Assembly: GCF_030684035.1 (NCBI RefSeq)
Contig: NZ_JAUXPI010000045.1
Location: forward strand, 1 to 64,000
DNA length: 64,000 bases
Source of the DNA: Phaeovulum sp.
GTDB lineage: Bacteria; Pseudomonadota; Alphaproteobacteria; Rhodobacterales; Rhodobacteraceae
Direction: 5' to 3'
How positions within the stretch are numbered: the stretch's first letter is position 1; every line of letters begins with the position of its first letter. A program made the translations under genes and the position numbers. The notes below the pieces were generated by a model. The model ran no database searches and was not told the origin of the DNA. It saw only the letters and a program-made list of their open reading frames with translations. Shown one piece after another: positions 1 to 8,298 of the stretch.

Positions 1-42
1 GGCGCGGCCACGCTGGCCGCCGACAGGGTGCTGGTGTTCTAG
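1..42 (+). CDS. 3' end of a truncated gene, unknown product
   Basis: Reading from base 1 gives 13 residues, GAATLAADRVLVF, then TAG at 40-42. Codon choice is GC-rich like the neighbours, and the stop lies inside a perfect hairpin, as expected at the end of a gene. The fragment is too short to assign a family. It could also be chance open frame at the window edge, so confidence is low. Confidence 0.35.
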   Translation, partial: GAATLAADRVLVF

Positions 43-81
43 AGTCTGTCTGGCGCAGATAGAAGCGCCAGACAGACTCTA
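40..81. terminator. perfect 17-bp inverted repeat, probable bidirectional terminator
   Basis: Arms at 40-56 and 65-81 are exact reverse complements (TAGAGTCTGTCTGGCGC and its complement) around an 8-nt loop. The left arm begins on the TAG stop of the upstream fragment, and the Nudix gene on the other strand ends at 143, so the hairpin lies between convergent genes. No T-run follows on either strand, so it is not a classical intrinsic terminator. Confidence 0.55.
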
Positions 82-142
82 GGGGTGCCTGCGAAGGACC
101 TGGCGCTTGTGGTGCCGCCAGAAATTCCGAAAGCTGCCAGCC

Positions 143-586
143 TCAGCGCGCTGCAAGGGCACGCAGCAAAAAATGCCGGTCGCCATCGTTGGCCAGCGCC
201 TCTGCCGCCTCTGCCGCCCCCATCCAGACCGCGCGATGGCCGGGCTCGCTCGGAAGCCCCAGGCGGCGGGTGGGGCGGGCGAGGTAGATGGTGCACAGCT
301 TTTCCGCCCAGCGGTCATATTCCGGCATATAGGCAAAACGGCGGAACGCGCCGATCCGGCGCGGCGCTGCGATGCCCCAGCCGGTTTCCTCGAAGACCTC
401 GCGGTGCAGCGCCCGAAGCGCGCTTTCGCCGGCGTCAATGCCGCCTCCGGGAAGCTGGAATTCTGGCCGCGGCGCGTTCTGGTGGGTAAGCAAGACGCTG
501 TTGCCCAGCAAGAGCACCGCATAGGCACCCGCGCGCAGACTGTAGCTTTGCCCCCGCAGCACCGGCGCGCCAAATCTGCGGATCAT
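143..586 (-). CDS. Nudix hydrolase
   Basis: This 147-residue protein is one compact Nudix domain. The Nudix box is intact at residues 48-70: G48, E54, then REVFEETGW at 62-70 with the metal-binding glutamates. Family members hydrolyse nucleoside diphosphates linked to another moiety, using Mg2+; the substrate here cannot be read from the sequence. It is cytoplasmic, with no signal peptide or membrane segment. It is divergent from hslO, with 89 bp between starts. A second, clearly different Nudix gene (CoA pyrophosphatase type) lies 1.1 kb away on the other strand. Confidence 0.85.
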   Translation of the reverse strand: MIRRFGAPVLRGQSYSLRAGAYAVLLLGNSVLLTHQNAPRPEFQLPGGGIDAGESALRALHREVFEETGWGIAAPRRIGAFRRFAYMPEYDRWAEKLCTIYLARPTRRLGLPSEPGHRAVWMGAAEAAEALANDGDRHFLLRALAAR

Positions 587-596
587 GCATTTCCCC

Positions 597-626
597 TTGG
601 CAGCGCCACCCCGGCCCCCATATAGG
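597..626 (+). promoter_or_regulatory. possible sigma-70 type promoter of the hslO operon
   Basis: TTGGCA at 597-602 and TATAGG at 621-626 are separated by 18 bp, in the 89-bp space between the divergent Nudix and hslO starts. The predicted transcript start would leave a 5' leader of about 40 nt before the hslO ATG at 676. This is a pattern match only; hslO is heat or redox controlled in other bacteria, but no such site is evident here. Confidence 0.4.
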
Positions 627-675
627 CCCGGTATGCCAGCCGCACGGCTGCAAGGAAACCCCCGAGGCCTCGCTT

Positions 676-1671
676 ATGAGCACGCATTCACTGACCAATT
701 GGGATGATACCGTCCTGCCATTCCAGCTTGACCACGCCGATGTGCGCGGCCGCGTGGCGCGCCTTGACGGGGTGTTGCAGCAGGTGCTGGCGCAACACGC
801 CTACCCGCCCGCCATCGAGGCGCTGGTGGCTGAGGCGGTGCTGTTGACCGCGCTCATCGGCCAGACGATCAAACTTCGCTGGAAGCTCAGCCTGCAAATC
901 CGCGGCAAGGGGCCGATTCGCATCATCGCCACCGATTATTTCGGCCCCGGTGCCAGGGGCGAACCCGCGCGGATTCGCGGCTGGGCGAGCTTTGATGCCG
1001 AAAGGCTCGATCCCGCGGCAGACCCCTTCAGCCAGATCGGCGAGGGCTATTTCGCCGTGCTGATCGACCAGGGCGAAGGTGGCCAGCCCTACCAGGGCAT
1101 CACATCGCTTGCCGGTGGCTCGCTCGCCGCCTGTGCCGAGGCCTATTTTGCGCAGTCCGAGCAACTGGCCACCCGCTTTGCGCTGTCTTTCGGGCAGTCG
1201 CAGCTACCCGGGCAGGGGCTGCGCTGGCGCGCCGGTGGGGTGATGGTGCAGCACATGCCCGAAGCCTCGCCCTTCGTGACCATGCCCGAAGACAAGGCGC
1301 TGCACGAAAGCGAGCCGGGCGAAAACTGGTCGCGCGTGGGCTTCCTTCTCGATACCGTCGAGGCGCTGGAGCTGATCGGCCCAACCGTGGCACCGACGGA
1401 TCTTCTGCTGCGGCTGTTTCATGAGGAGCGGCCGCGCGTGTTCCCGGCGCAACCGGTGCAGTTTGGCTGCACCTGCGCGCCCGACAAGGTGCGCCAGACG
1501 CTTTCCATCTATTCCGCCAAGGACATCCGCACGATGACCACACCCGAAGGCATGGTGACCGCCGATTGCCAGTTTTGCGGCGCGCATTACCAGTTCAAAC
1601 CGGCCTCGCTGGGGTTCGAGGCGACCGAGGCCCCGGATGGCTCGCCCTTGCCGGGGGCGGCACATGGCTGA
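676..1671 (+). CDS. hslO: redox-regulated holdase chaperone Hsp33
   Basis: At 331 residues this is the expected size of Hsp33, a cytosolic ATP-independent chaperone activated by oxidation. The C-terminal redox switch is complete: GCTC supplies C264 and C266, and CQFCG supplies C297 and C300, the four cysteines that bind zinc when reduced. The N-terminal part (for example LTALIGQTIKLRWKLS and the GKGPIRII region) fits the family's beta-sandwich core. It is first in an overlapping operon: its stop overlaps the ATG of the CoA-pyrophosphatase gene at 1664. Oxidative unfolding protection is inferred from family knowledge. Confidence 0.95.
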   Translation: MSTHSLTNWDDTVLPFQLDHADVRGRVARLDGVLQQVLAQHAYPPAIEALVAEAVLLTALIGQTIKLRWKLSLQIRGKGPIRIIATDYFGPGARGEPARIRGWASFDAERLDPAADPFSQIGEGYFAVLIDQGEGGQPYQGITSLAGGSLAACAEAYFAQSEQLATRFALSFGQSQLPGQGLRWRAGGVMVQHMPEASPFVTMPEDKALHESEPGENWSRVGFLLDTVEALELIGPTVAPTDLLLRLFHEERPRVFPAQPVQFGCTCAPDKVRQTLSIYSAKDIRTMTTPEGMVTADCQFCGAHYQFKPASLGFEATEAPDGSPLPGAAHG

Positions 1672-2260
1672 TGCCTTCGCCCCGCTGCGCGCCGCTTTGG
1701 CGCGGCCGGGGCGGCCATCATCGGATTTCGATCTGAACCCCGGCACGGTTCTGCCCGAGGGGCGGTTGCTGCGCCCGGCCGGGGTGCTGATCGGAATTCA
1801 GGAGGCAAGGGGCGGGCTGAGCGTACTTCTGACCAAACGCGCCTCGCATCTGCGAAACCACCCCGGCCAGATCGCCTTTCCGGGCGGCAAGGTTGATGCG
1901 ACCGATGCCGATGCCGCCGCCGCGGCGCTGCGCGAGGCGGAGGAGGAAGTGGGCCTGCCGCAAGCCAATGTAGAGCTGATAGGCACCATGGCGGCGCATG
2001 AAACGGTGACCGGTTTCCTGATCACCCCGGTCGTCGGGCGGATCGTGGCCCCTTTCACGTCGCGCCCCGAGGCGGGCGAGGTGGAAGAGGTCTTCTCTAT
2101 CCCGCTGGCGCATTTTTCCGATCAGGCCAACTTTCACGTTGAGGCGCGGCGCTGGCGCGGGCAGTTGCGGCGCTATTATGTCGTGCCCTATGGGCCGTAT
2201 TATGTCTGGGGCGCAACTGCGCGGATCTTGCGGGCGCTGGCGGACAGGATGGCGGGATGA
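1664..2260 (+). CDS. nudL: CoA pyrophosphatase, Nudix NudL type
   Basis: The 198-residue protein carries the motif that separates CoA pyrophosphatases from other Nudix enzymes (LLTKRASHLRNHPGQIAFPGG region, about residues 48-68), joined directly to the Nudix helix LREAEEEVGL. Such enzymes cut CoA into 3',5'-ADP and phosphopantetheine. I chose ATG 1664, which overlaps the hslO stop, over an in-frame ATG at 1637 that would lie well inside hslO. Its own stop overlaps the start of cca by 4 bp (ATGA), so the three genes are probably translated from one message. Confidence 0.88.
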   Translation: MADAFAPLRAALARPGRPSSDFDLNPGTVLPEGRLLRPAGVLIGIQEARGGLSVLLTKRASHLRNHPGQIAFPGGKVDATDADAAAAALREAEEEVGLPQANVELIGTMAAHETVTGFLITPVVGRIVAPFTSRPEAGEVEEVFSIPLAHFSDQANFHVEARRWRGQLRRYYVVPYGPYYVWGATARILRALADRMAG

Positions 2261-3405
2261 TGCGGATTTCGGGCGATTGGCTGGCAGAGCCGGGGCTGCA
2301 AGCGGTGCTGGCGATGCTGGCGGCGGGTGGCCACCGCGCGCTGCTGGTCGGCGGCGCGGTGCGCAACGCGCTTCTGGGCCAGGCGGTCGCCGACATCGAC
2401 ATTGCCACCGACGCGCGGCCCGAGCGGGTGCAGGAACTGGCCGAGGCGGCGGGCATGCGCGCGGTGCCAACCGGCATCGAGCACGGAACCATCACCGTTG
2501 TCGTTCAGGGCGTGGGCCATGAGGTCACGACATTCCGCCGCGATATCGAAACCTTTGGCCGCCATGCCGTGGTCGGCTATGCCGATACGATTGAAGAAGA
2601 TGCGGCCCGGCGTGATTTTACCATGAACGCGCTTTACGCTGATGCAGAGGGCCATGTGCTCGACCCGCTGGGCGAGGGCTTGGCCGACCTCGCCGCCCGG
2701 CGGGTGCGCTTTGTCGGCGCGCCGGATGATCGCATCCGCGAAGATTTCCTGCGCATCCTGCGGTTCTTCCGCTTCACCGCCTGGTATGGAAGGCCCGAGG
2801 CTGGCCCGGATGCAGACGCGCTCGCGGCTTGCGCCGAACACGCCCAAGGTGTGGCCAGCCTTTCGCGCGAAAGGGTGGGGGCCGAGATGCGCAAGCTTCT
2901 CGCGGCACCCGACCCCGCGCCCGCCATGGCCGCGATGCAGGCGGCGGGGGTGCTGGCACAGGTGCTGCCGGGGGCCGATGCGCGCGCGCTCGGTGTGCTT
3001 GTGCATCTCGAAGCGGGGGCCGCGCCCGATTGGCTGCGGCGGCTTGGGGTGCTTGGCGGCGAAGGCCTTGCAAAGGCGCTGCGCCTTTCGCGGGCCGACG
3101 CGCGCGCACTCATGGCGTTGCAGGCGGCGGTGGCGGGCGGCGAAGCGGCGGCGGTGATCGGTTATCGGTTCGGCACCGATGTCGGGGCAAACGCGATGCT
3201 GGTGCGCGCGGCACTGGAGGGTGCCGCCCCGCCTGAAGACTGGCAAGCCGAAATCGCCCGCGGCACCGCCGCGCGGTTTCCGCTCAAGGCCGCAGATTTC
3301 GCGCCAGGCCTGAGCGGTGCCGCACTTGGTGCGCGGATGAAAGAGCTTGAGGCACGTTGGCTGGCTTCGGGCTTTGCGCTTAGCCGCGCCGAGCTTCTGG
3401 GCTGA
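2257..3405 (+). CDS. cca: CCA-adding enzyme / tRNA nucleotidyltransferase family
   Basis: The 382-residue protein has the class II nucleotidyltransferase layout: LLVGGAVRNALLG near residue 30, the catalytic carboxylates in DIDIATDARPE, then RRDFTMNAL, the DPLGEGLADL segment and the RIREDFLRILR motif that form the head and neck. Its role is to add or repair the 3' CCA end of tRNA. The alternative in this superfamily is poly(A) polymerase; the short C-terminal body and size fit the alphaproteobacterial CCA enzyme better. It ends the hslO operon and is followed by a hairpin. Confidence 0.88.
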   Translation: MMRISGDWLAEPGLQAVLAMLAAGGHRALLVGGAVRNALLGQAVADIDIATDARPERVQELAEAAGMRAVPTGIEHGTITVVVQGVGHEVTTFRRDIETFGRHAVVGYADTIEEDAARRDFTMNALYADAEGHVLDPLGEGLADLAARRVRFVGAPDDRIREDFLRILRFFRFTAWYGRPEAGPDADALAACAEHAQGVASLSRERVGAEMRKLLAAPDPAPAMAAMQAAGVLAQVLPGADARALGVLVHLEAGAAPDWLRRLGVLGGEGLAKALRLSRADARALMALQAAVAGGEAAAVIGYRFGTDVGANAMLVRAALEGAAPPEDWQAEIARGTAARFPLKAADFAPGLSGAALGARMKELEARWLASGFALSRAELLG

Positions 3406-3409
3406 ACAG

Positions 3410-3426
3410 GGCGGGTTTCACCCGCC
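3410..3426 (+). terminator. hairpin after cca
   Basis: A perfect 7-bp stem (GGCGGGT 3410-3416 with ACCCGCC 3420-3426) and a 3-nt loop begin five bases after the cca stop. There is no T-run, as is usual for the hairpins in this GC-rich window. It separates the hslO-nudL-cca unit from the ABC transporter. Confidence 0.5.
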
Positions 3427-3441
3427 GCGCCGGCGGCCTAT

Positions 3442-5295
3442 ATGGGTGCGATGAGCACGCGCGCCCGCAAACCGATGATTGATGCCTTCCGCCCCGCCGA
3501 AGGCGACCCGCCTCAGCGGTTGTTGCCGTTTTTGCGCTGGTCGCTCAAGGGTGCCTGGCCCGCGCTCTGGGTTTCGGGCGTGCTTTCCGCTGCGGCGGGT
3601 GCGCTTGAAATCGTCTCGGCGCTACTTCTTGGTTGGGTGATCGACGCCGCTCTGGCTTCCGAACCGGGCCGGATATTTACCGATAACTGGCCGCTTATCG
3701 CCGCGTTTGCAGGCTTTTATCTGGTGCTTCGGCCGCTGGTTTTCGGGCTGTCGTCGTTATCCGCCAACGTCGTAGTCGCACCAAACGTGCTGCCGCTCGT
3801 GCTTTCGCGCCTGCATCGCTGGACCATGGGCCACGCCGTCACGTTTTTTGACAACGACTTCGCCGGCCGCATCGCGCAAAAACAGATGCAGACGGCGCGG
3901 GCGGTAACCGATGTTGCCACCGAAATCATCAACACGGTGCTGTTCGCGCTTGCCTCGATCATCGGCTCGGCGCTGTTCCTGCTGGCAATCGACAGTTGGG
4001 CAGCGCTGGCGCTCAGCCTCTGGCTCGTCGCCTACCTCGGGCTGATTCGCTGGTTCTTGCCTCGGGTGCGGGGACGCTCGGCAGCGCGCGCCTCGGCGCG
4101 GGCAATGGTGACCGGGCAGGTGGTCGATACCATCACCAACATCAAGACGGTCAAGCTTTTTGCCAGCGCGGCACATGAAGACCGCGCGGCGCTCAGGGCA
4201 ATGGCGGGCTTTCGCGAACGCGCGCTTGATTTTGGCGTGGTCTCGGCGTGGTTCCGACTGGCGCTGATGACACTGGCCGGGGCGCTGCCGGTGCTGCTCG
4301 TCGGCGGCACCTTGCTGCTTTGGCAAAGGGGCGGGGCGAGCGCGGGCGACATTGCCGCTGCGGGTGCCATTTCCATTCGCATCGCGCAGATGACCGGCTG
4401 GGTCAGCATGTCGCTGATGGGCATCTGGGGCTCGGTTGGCGAGGTCGAGGACGGCATGCACACCCTGACCCCGCCGCACAGCCTGACCGACGCGCCCGGC
4501 GCAATCGAACTTGGGCGCGCAGCGGGCGAGGTGCGCTTTGAAGGCGTGCGCTTTGCCTACGGTGCCACGCAAGGCGGGATCGACGGTATCGACCTGACGA
4601 TCCGCCCGGGCGAGCGGTTGGGCATCGTCGGTGCATCGGGGGCCGGAAAATCGACTCTCGTGGCGCTGCTGCTGCGGCTTTACGATACCGAGGCGGGCCG
4701 GGTGCTGATCGACGGCGAGGATATTCGCGGCGTCACGCAAGAAAGCCTGCGCCGCCAGATCGGCATGGTCACGCAAGAAACCGCGATGTTCAACCGAAGC
4801 GCGCGCGAGAACATTCTCTACGGCCGCCCCGAAGCCACCGAAGCCGAGGTAGAGGCCGCCGCACGCGCTGCCGAAGCGCATGAATTCATTCTCGGGCTTC
4901 AGGATCACCGTGGCAATCGCGGCTACGATGCGGCGCTGGGTGAACGCGGGGTGAAGCTTTCGGGTGGCCAGCGCCAGCGCATAGCACTGGCTCGCGCCTT
5001 TCTGAAGGACGCGCCAATTCTGGTTCTGGACGAGGCAACAAGTGCGCTCGACAGCGAGGTTGAGGCGGCAATTCAGGATGCGCTGGTGCGGGTGATGCAG
5101 GGCAAGACCGTGCTCGCCATCGCCCACCGGCTTTCGACAATTGCGCAGATGGACCGGATCGTGGTGCTTGACGAGGGGCGCATTGTCGAGGCAGGCAGCC
5201 ATGCTGAACTGCTGGCGCGCGGCGGCCTTTACGCGCGCTACTGGAGCCGCCAGTCCGGCGGCTTCATCGGCACCGACGAGGCGGTGCCGGCATGA
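3442..5295 (+). CDS. ABC exporter half-transporter (permease fused to ATPase)
   Basis: A 617-residue type IV exporter subunit. The N-terminal half has about six hydrophobic segments (residues ~35-330). The C-terminal ATPase has Walker A GASGAGKST (397-405), signature LSGGQRQR (~506), Walker B ILVLDEATSALD (~526) and the H-loop AIAHRLST (~560). One protein carries both domains, so it probably acts as a homodimer in the inner membrane; the substrate is unknown. A second ATG at 3451 (MSTRARK) is a credible start, because TATATG at 3439-3444 overlaps the first. Its stop overlaps the next start by ATGA. Confidence 0.9.
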   Translation: MGAMSTRARKPMIDAFRPAEGDPPQRLLPFLRWSLKGAWPALWVSGVLSAAAGALEIVSALLLGWVIDAALASEPGRIFTDNWPLIAAFAGFYLVLRPLVFGLSSLSANVVVAPNVLPLVLSRLHRWTMGHAVTFFDNDFAGRIAQKQMQTARAVTDVATEIINTVLFALASIIGSALFLLAIDSWAALALSLWLVAYLGLIRWFLPRVRGRSAARASARAMVTGQVVDTITNIKTVKLFASAAHEDRAALRAMAGFRERALDFGVVSAWFRLALMTLAGALPVLLVGGTLLLWQRGGASAGDIAAAGAISIRIAQMTGWVSMSLMGIWGSVGEVEDGMHTLTPPHSLTDAPGAIELGRAAGEVRFEGVRFAYGATQGGIDGIDLTIRPGERLGIVGASGAGKSTLVALLLRLYDTEAGRVLIDGEDIRGVTQESLRRQIGMVTQETAMFNRSARENILYGRPEATEAEVEAAARAAEAHEFILGLQDHRGNRGYDAALGERGVKLSGGQRQRIALARAFLKDAPILVLDEATSALDSEVEAAIQDALVRVMQGKTVLAIAHRLSTIAQMDRIVVLDEGRIVEAGSHAELLARGGLYARYWSRQSGGFIGTDEAVPA

Positions 5296-5723
5296 GCGGG
5301 CCTGACCTCGAAATGATCACGCCAAAAGCGTTCGGGCAAAGTCTGCGCGGGGTCGGGGTCAATCTTCTGTGTCGCGACGTGCCGGGGATGGCGGCGTTTC
5401 TGGCGCAGGTCTTCGGACTTTCGGCGCACCGCGTCAGCGCCGATTTCGCGATCGTCTCGCATGCCGGAGTGATGCTGCAACTGCACGCCGATGCGACCTT
5501 TGCCAGCCATCCGCTGCATGCGCTGCTGCCCGAGGCCGGGCCGCGCGGTGCCGGGGTGCAGCTTTACCTGTTCGGCATCGACCCGGACGCTGCCGCTGCG
5601 CGTGCCGAGGCGGCGGGCGGCATGGTGCTGGAACCGCCATCCGACAAACCGCACGGGCTGCGCGAGGCGACGATACTGGCGCCAGAGGGGCAGGCGTTTT
5701 CGCCAGCAGTGCTGTGCGCATGA
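5292..5723 (+). CDS. VOC / glyoxalase-superfamily protein
   Basis: A 143-residue protein with two repeats of the vicinal-oxygen-chelate fold: LRGVGVNLLCRDVPGMAAFLAQVFGL at the N terminus and GVQLYLFGIDPDAAAARAEAAGG in the second half. Members range from glyoxalase and dioxygenases to antibiotic-binding proteins, and no substrate can be assigned. The start overlaps the ABC exporter and its stop overlaps the methyltransferase (ATGA both times), so it sits in the middle of a three-gene unit. Confidence 0.75.
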   Translation: MSGPDLEMITPKAFGQSLRGVGVNLLCRDVPGMAAFLAQVFGLSAHRVSADFAIVSHAGVMLQLHADATFASHPLHALLPEAGPRGAGVQLYLFGIDPDAAAARAEAAGGMVLEPPSDKPHGLREATILAPEGQAFSPAVLCA

Positions 5724-7072
5724 GGCTTCGCATCGACCGGCTCGGGCATCTGGGCGATGCGGTGGCAGCCGGGCCTGATGGCCCGGTCTATGTGCCGCGC
5801 GCGCTGCCCGGCGAACTGGTCGAGGGCGAGGTTGCGGCGGGCCGGATGGAAGCGCCGAAGATCCTTGTCCCCAGCCCCGACCGCGTGCTCCCACCCTGCC
5901 CGCACTACCGATCCTGCGGCGGCTGCGCGCTGCAACACGCCTCTGACGCCTTCGTGGCGGGGTGGAAGGCCGATGTGCTGCGCACGGCGCTTGCCGGGCA
6001 GGGCCTCGGCGCGCCGATCCGCGCCGTGCATACTTCGCCCGCCGCGACGCGCCGCCGCGCCACATTGGCGGGGCGGCGAACCAAAAGCGGGGCGATCGTG
6101 GGTTTTCACGCCCGCGCCTCGGGCACGCTGGCCGAGGTGCCGGACTGCGCGGTGCTGCGCCCTGAACTGCTGGCGGCGCTGCCCGCGCTACGCGAGGCAA
6201 CCGTTTTGGGTGCCAGCCGCAAGGGCGAGATTGCCTTTGCGCTCAGCCAGTCCGATGCCGGGCTCGATGTTGCGGCCTTGGGCGGCAAACAGGCCGACGC
6301 TGCGCTTCTCGAAGCTCTCGCCAGGTTGGCCGAGCGGCACGACCTTGCGCGGTTAAGCTGGAACGGCGCGCCGGTGGCAAGCCGCCGTCCGGCGCAGCAG
6401 AGCTTTGGCGCGGCGCGGGTCACCCCGCCCCCCGGCGCGTTCTTGCAGGCGACCCGCGAGGGTGAGGCGGCGCTGCTTGCGGGTGTGCGCGAGGCAGTTG
6501 GCGGCGCGGCGCGGCTTGCAGACCTGTTCGCCGGTTGCGGCACCTTTGCGCTGCCACTTGCCTCTGCGGCCGAAGTGCACGCGGTCGAGGGGGATGGGGC
6601 AATGGTGGCGTCACTTCTTGCGGGCGCGCGCAGTGCCGCATGCTTGAAGCGGGTTACTGCCGAAGCGCGCGACCTTTTTCGCCGTCCGCTTTTGTCCGAG
6701 GAACTGGCGCGTTATGCGGCGGTTGTGCTCGATCCGCCGCGCGCCGGGGCTGAGGCGCAGGTGGCCATGCTCGCCGCCTCGGCGGTGCCGGTCATTGCCT
6801 ATGTCTCGTGCAACCCGGTCACCTTTGCGCGCGATGCGCGGCAGCTTGCGGCGGCGGGCTATGTGATCGACTGGCTCGACGTGATCGACCAGTTCCGATG
6901 GTCGCCGCATGTGGAACTGGTGGCGCGCCTGGTGCGGCCCGCACCGAGGCGCCAAGGCGGAATTCTGCCACCAGCGCTCCGACCATGGCACGGAGCGGCA
7001 TTTCTGACGCTAGGCAAAAGCCCCGTTTTCAGGTATTGGTCCGCGCAACAAGCGCGAAGCGCGCGGCAGTAA
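5720..7072 (+). CDS. TrmA/RlmD-type RNA m5U methyltransferase with unusual C-terminal tail
   Basis: A 450-residue class I SAM enzyme that methylates uridine at C5 in RNA, probably 23S rRNA. A [4Fe-4S] site is formed by C60, C66, C69 (CPHYRSCGGC) and C143. The nucleophilic cysteine is C364 in YVSCNP, after the substrate-binding VVLDPPRAG. I took ATG 5720, overlapping the VOC stop; a much longer open frame upstream is antisense-free shadow of the VOC gene. After the normal family end (ELVARL, ~403) about 45 extra residues of unrelated composition run through a 7-bp hairpin (6975-6997), which suggests loss of an original stop codon. Confidence 0.88.
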   Translation: MRLRIDRLGHLGDAVAAGPDGPVYVPRALPGELVEGEVAAGRMEAPKILVPSPDRVLPPCPHYRSCGGCALQHASDAFVAGWKADVLRTALAGQGLGAPIRAVHTSPAATRRRATLAGRRTKSGAIVGFHARASGTLAEVPDCAVLRPELLAALPALREATVLGASRKGEIAFALSQSDAGLDVAALGGKQADAALLEALARLAERHDLARLSWNGAPVASRRPAQQSFGAARVTPPPGAFLQATREGEAALLAGVREAVGGAARLADLFAGCGTFALPLASAAEVHAVEGDGAMVASLLAGARSAACLKRVTAEARDLFRRPLLSEELARYAAVVLDPPRAGAEAQVAMLAASAVPVIAYVSCNPVTFARDARQLAAAGYVIDWLDVIDQFRWSPHVELVARLVRPAPRRQGGILPPALRPWHGAAFLTLGKSPVFRYWSAQQARSARQ

Positions 7073-7083
7073 CGGGCAGTCTC

Positions 7084-7599
7084 ATGCACTCACGCCGATC
7101 TCTCCTTGGTCTTTCTCTGGCCTCGCTTCTGGTAGCGCGCGGCGCGGGCGCGCAGGTGTCGAAGTTTCGCAGCTACGATGGCCCGCCGGTCTCCCAGCTT
7201 CAGGTCTTCAAGACCGATCGGAAGCTCTACCTGATCAGCGGCGAGAAGGTGCTGAAGACCTACCGCATTGCGCTGAGCGGCAACGAAAAGGGCCACAAGC
7301 GCTGGGAAGGCGACGGGCGCACGCCCGAAGGCACCTACATGATCGACTTTCGCAACCCCAGCAGCGCCTTTCACCTTTCGCTCAGGATTTCCTATCCCAA
7401 TGCGCGCGACGTAGCCGAAGCCAAGGCACTGGGGCGCAAGCCGGGGGGCGATATCTTCATTCATGGTGGCGGCGGCACCACGTTTCTGCCCTGGCTGCGC
7501 CGCGACTGGACCGCGGGCTGCATCGCCGTGAAAGATCGCGAGATCGAGGAAATCTACGCGATGGTGCAGCTTGGCACGCCGATTTTCATCTTTGCCTGA
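7084..7599 (+). CDS. L,D-transpeptidase (YkuD), exported
   Basis: A 171-residue protein with a signal peptide (SRRSLLGLSLASLLVA, cleavage near AGA-Q24). The mature part is a YkuD domain with the active-site histidine in IHGGG and catalytic C146 in TAGCIAVKD. Such enzymes form 3-3 peptidoglycan crosslinks or attach proteins to peptidoglycan in the periplasm. The ATG at 7084 was chosen because the signal peptide begins there; no strong ribosome-binding site is visible. It lies 11 bp after the RNA methyltransferase and convergent with a CAP-domain lipoprotein. Confidence 0.88.
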   Translation: MHSRRSLLGLSLASLLVARGAGAQVSKFRSYDGPPVSQLQVFKTDRKLYLISGEKVLKTYRIALSGNEKGHKRWEGDGRTPEGTYMIDFRNPSSAFHLSLRISYPNARDVAEAKALGRKPGGDIFIHGGGGTTFLPWLRRDWTAGCIAVKDREIEEIYAMVQLGTPIFIFA

Positions 7600-7611
7600 G
7601 CGCTACGGGGC

Positions 7612-8121
7612 CTAGCCGCCGGTCACCAGGGTCCACCAGATCTTGCCGCTCGGTTCCTGATACCAGGCAAAGCCGAGATCGCGCGCTGCCGGGTTCAGGA
7701 CCACGTCGCGGGTGTCCGGCACCGCCATCCATGCCGACAGGGTTTCGGTTTCGGTCTCATAGGTCTCCGAGATGTTCTCGCCCAGCACCCGGCCCGCATA
7801 GCCCGCGCGCTGCCCACGGTCGAGCGGCGACGAGCCATCGGAACCAAAGTGCCAGGGCCGGTTCTGCACCGCCATGTCGCGCGAATGGGTGGCGGCGGCG
7901 GCGTTGAGTTCGGGGCTGAGTGCAAGCGCACCCACGCCGCCCGCCGCCCGCAACGCATTGACGCTGTCGAGTATTCCGAAAGTGATGCGCGAAGTATCCG
8001 AGGCGCTGATCTTGTAAAGCTGCGGCAGCGGCTTGCCATCGGGGCCAAGCGCTGGCGGTTCGGCGGCGCAAGCGGTCAGCGCCAGTACCGACAGCAACAG
8101 CAGAGCTTTGGAGAAGTTCAT
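7612..8121 (-). CDS. CAP/SCP-domain lipoprotein
   Basis: A 169-residue protein. The lipobox LTAC places the lipidated cysteine at C18, so it is probably membrane-anchored facing the periplasm. The rest is a CAP (SCP/PR1) domain: LNAAAATHSRDMAVQNRPWHFG, then RAGYAGRVLGENI and AWMAVPDTRDVVLNP. Bacterial CAP proteins are often linked to the envelope, but no reaction is established for this type. It sits between two L,D-transpeptidase genes, convergent with one and divergent from the other, which favours a cell-wall role. The start is the ATG directly before the signal sequence. Confidence 0.85.
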   Translation of the reverse strand: MNFSKALLLLSVLALTACAAEPPALGPDGKPLPQLYKISASDTSRITFGILDSVNALRAAGGVGALALSPELNAAAATHSRDMAVQNRPWHFGSDGSSPLDRGQRAGYAGRVLGENISETYETETETLSAWMAVPDTRDVVLNPAARDLGFAWYQEPSGKIWWTLVTGG

Positions 8122-8298
8122 CAGCGATACCCATGCAAATTCAGGGCGCAGCTTTAGCGCGTCGGCGCGCCAAGGGCAAACGCAACTCTGCGTGAAACCG
8201 CCGAGTGACGGGAGTTTGATTTGCGCCCGGCGGATTGTCGCAATATGTAGCGCCAAGACGCCCGGTGTGTTTTCGCCGCGGCAGACCGGAGTTGACAG

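Noticed and set aside
1637-1663. Earlier ATG for the CoA pyrophosphatase
   Set aside because: It would add nine residues fully inside hslO with no ribosome-binding site; ATG 1664 gives the common start/stop overlap and the family N terminus.
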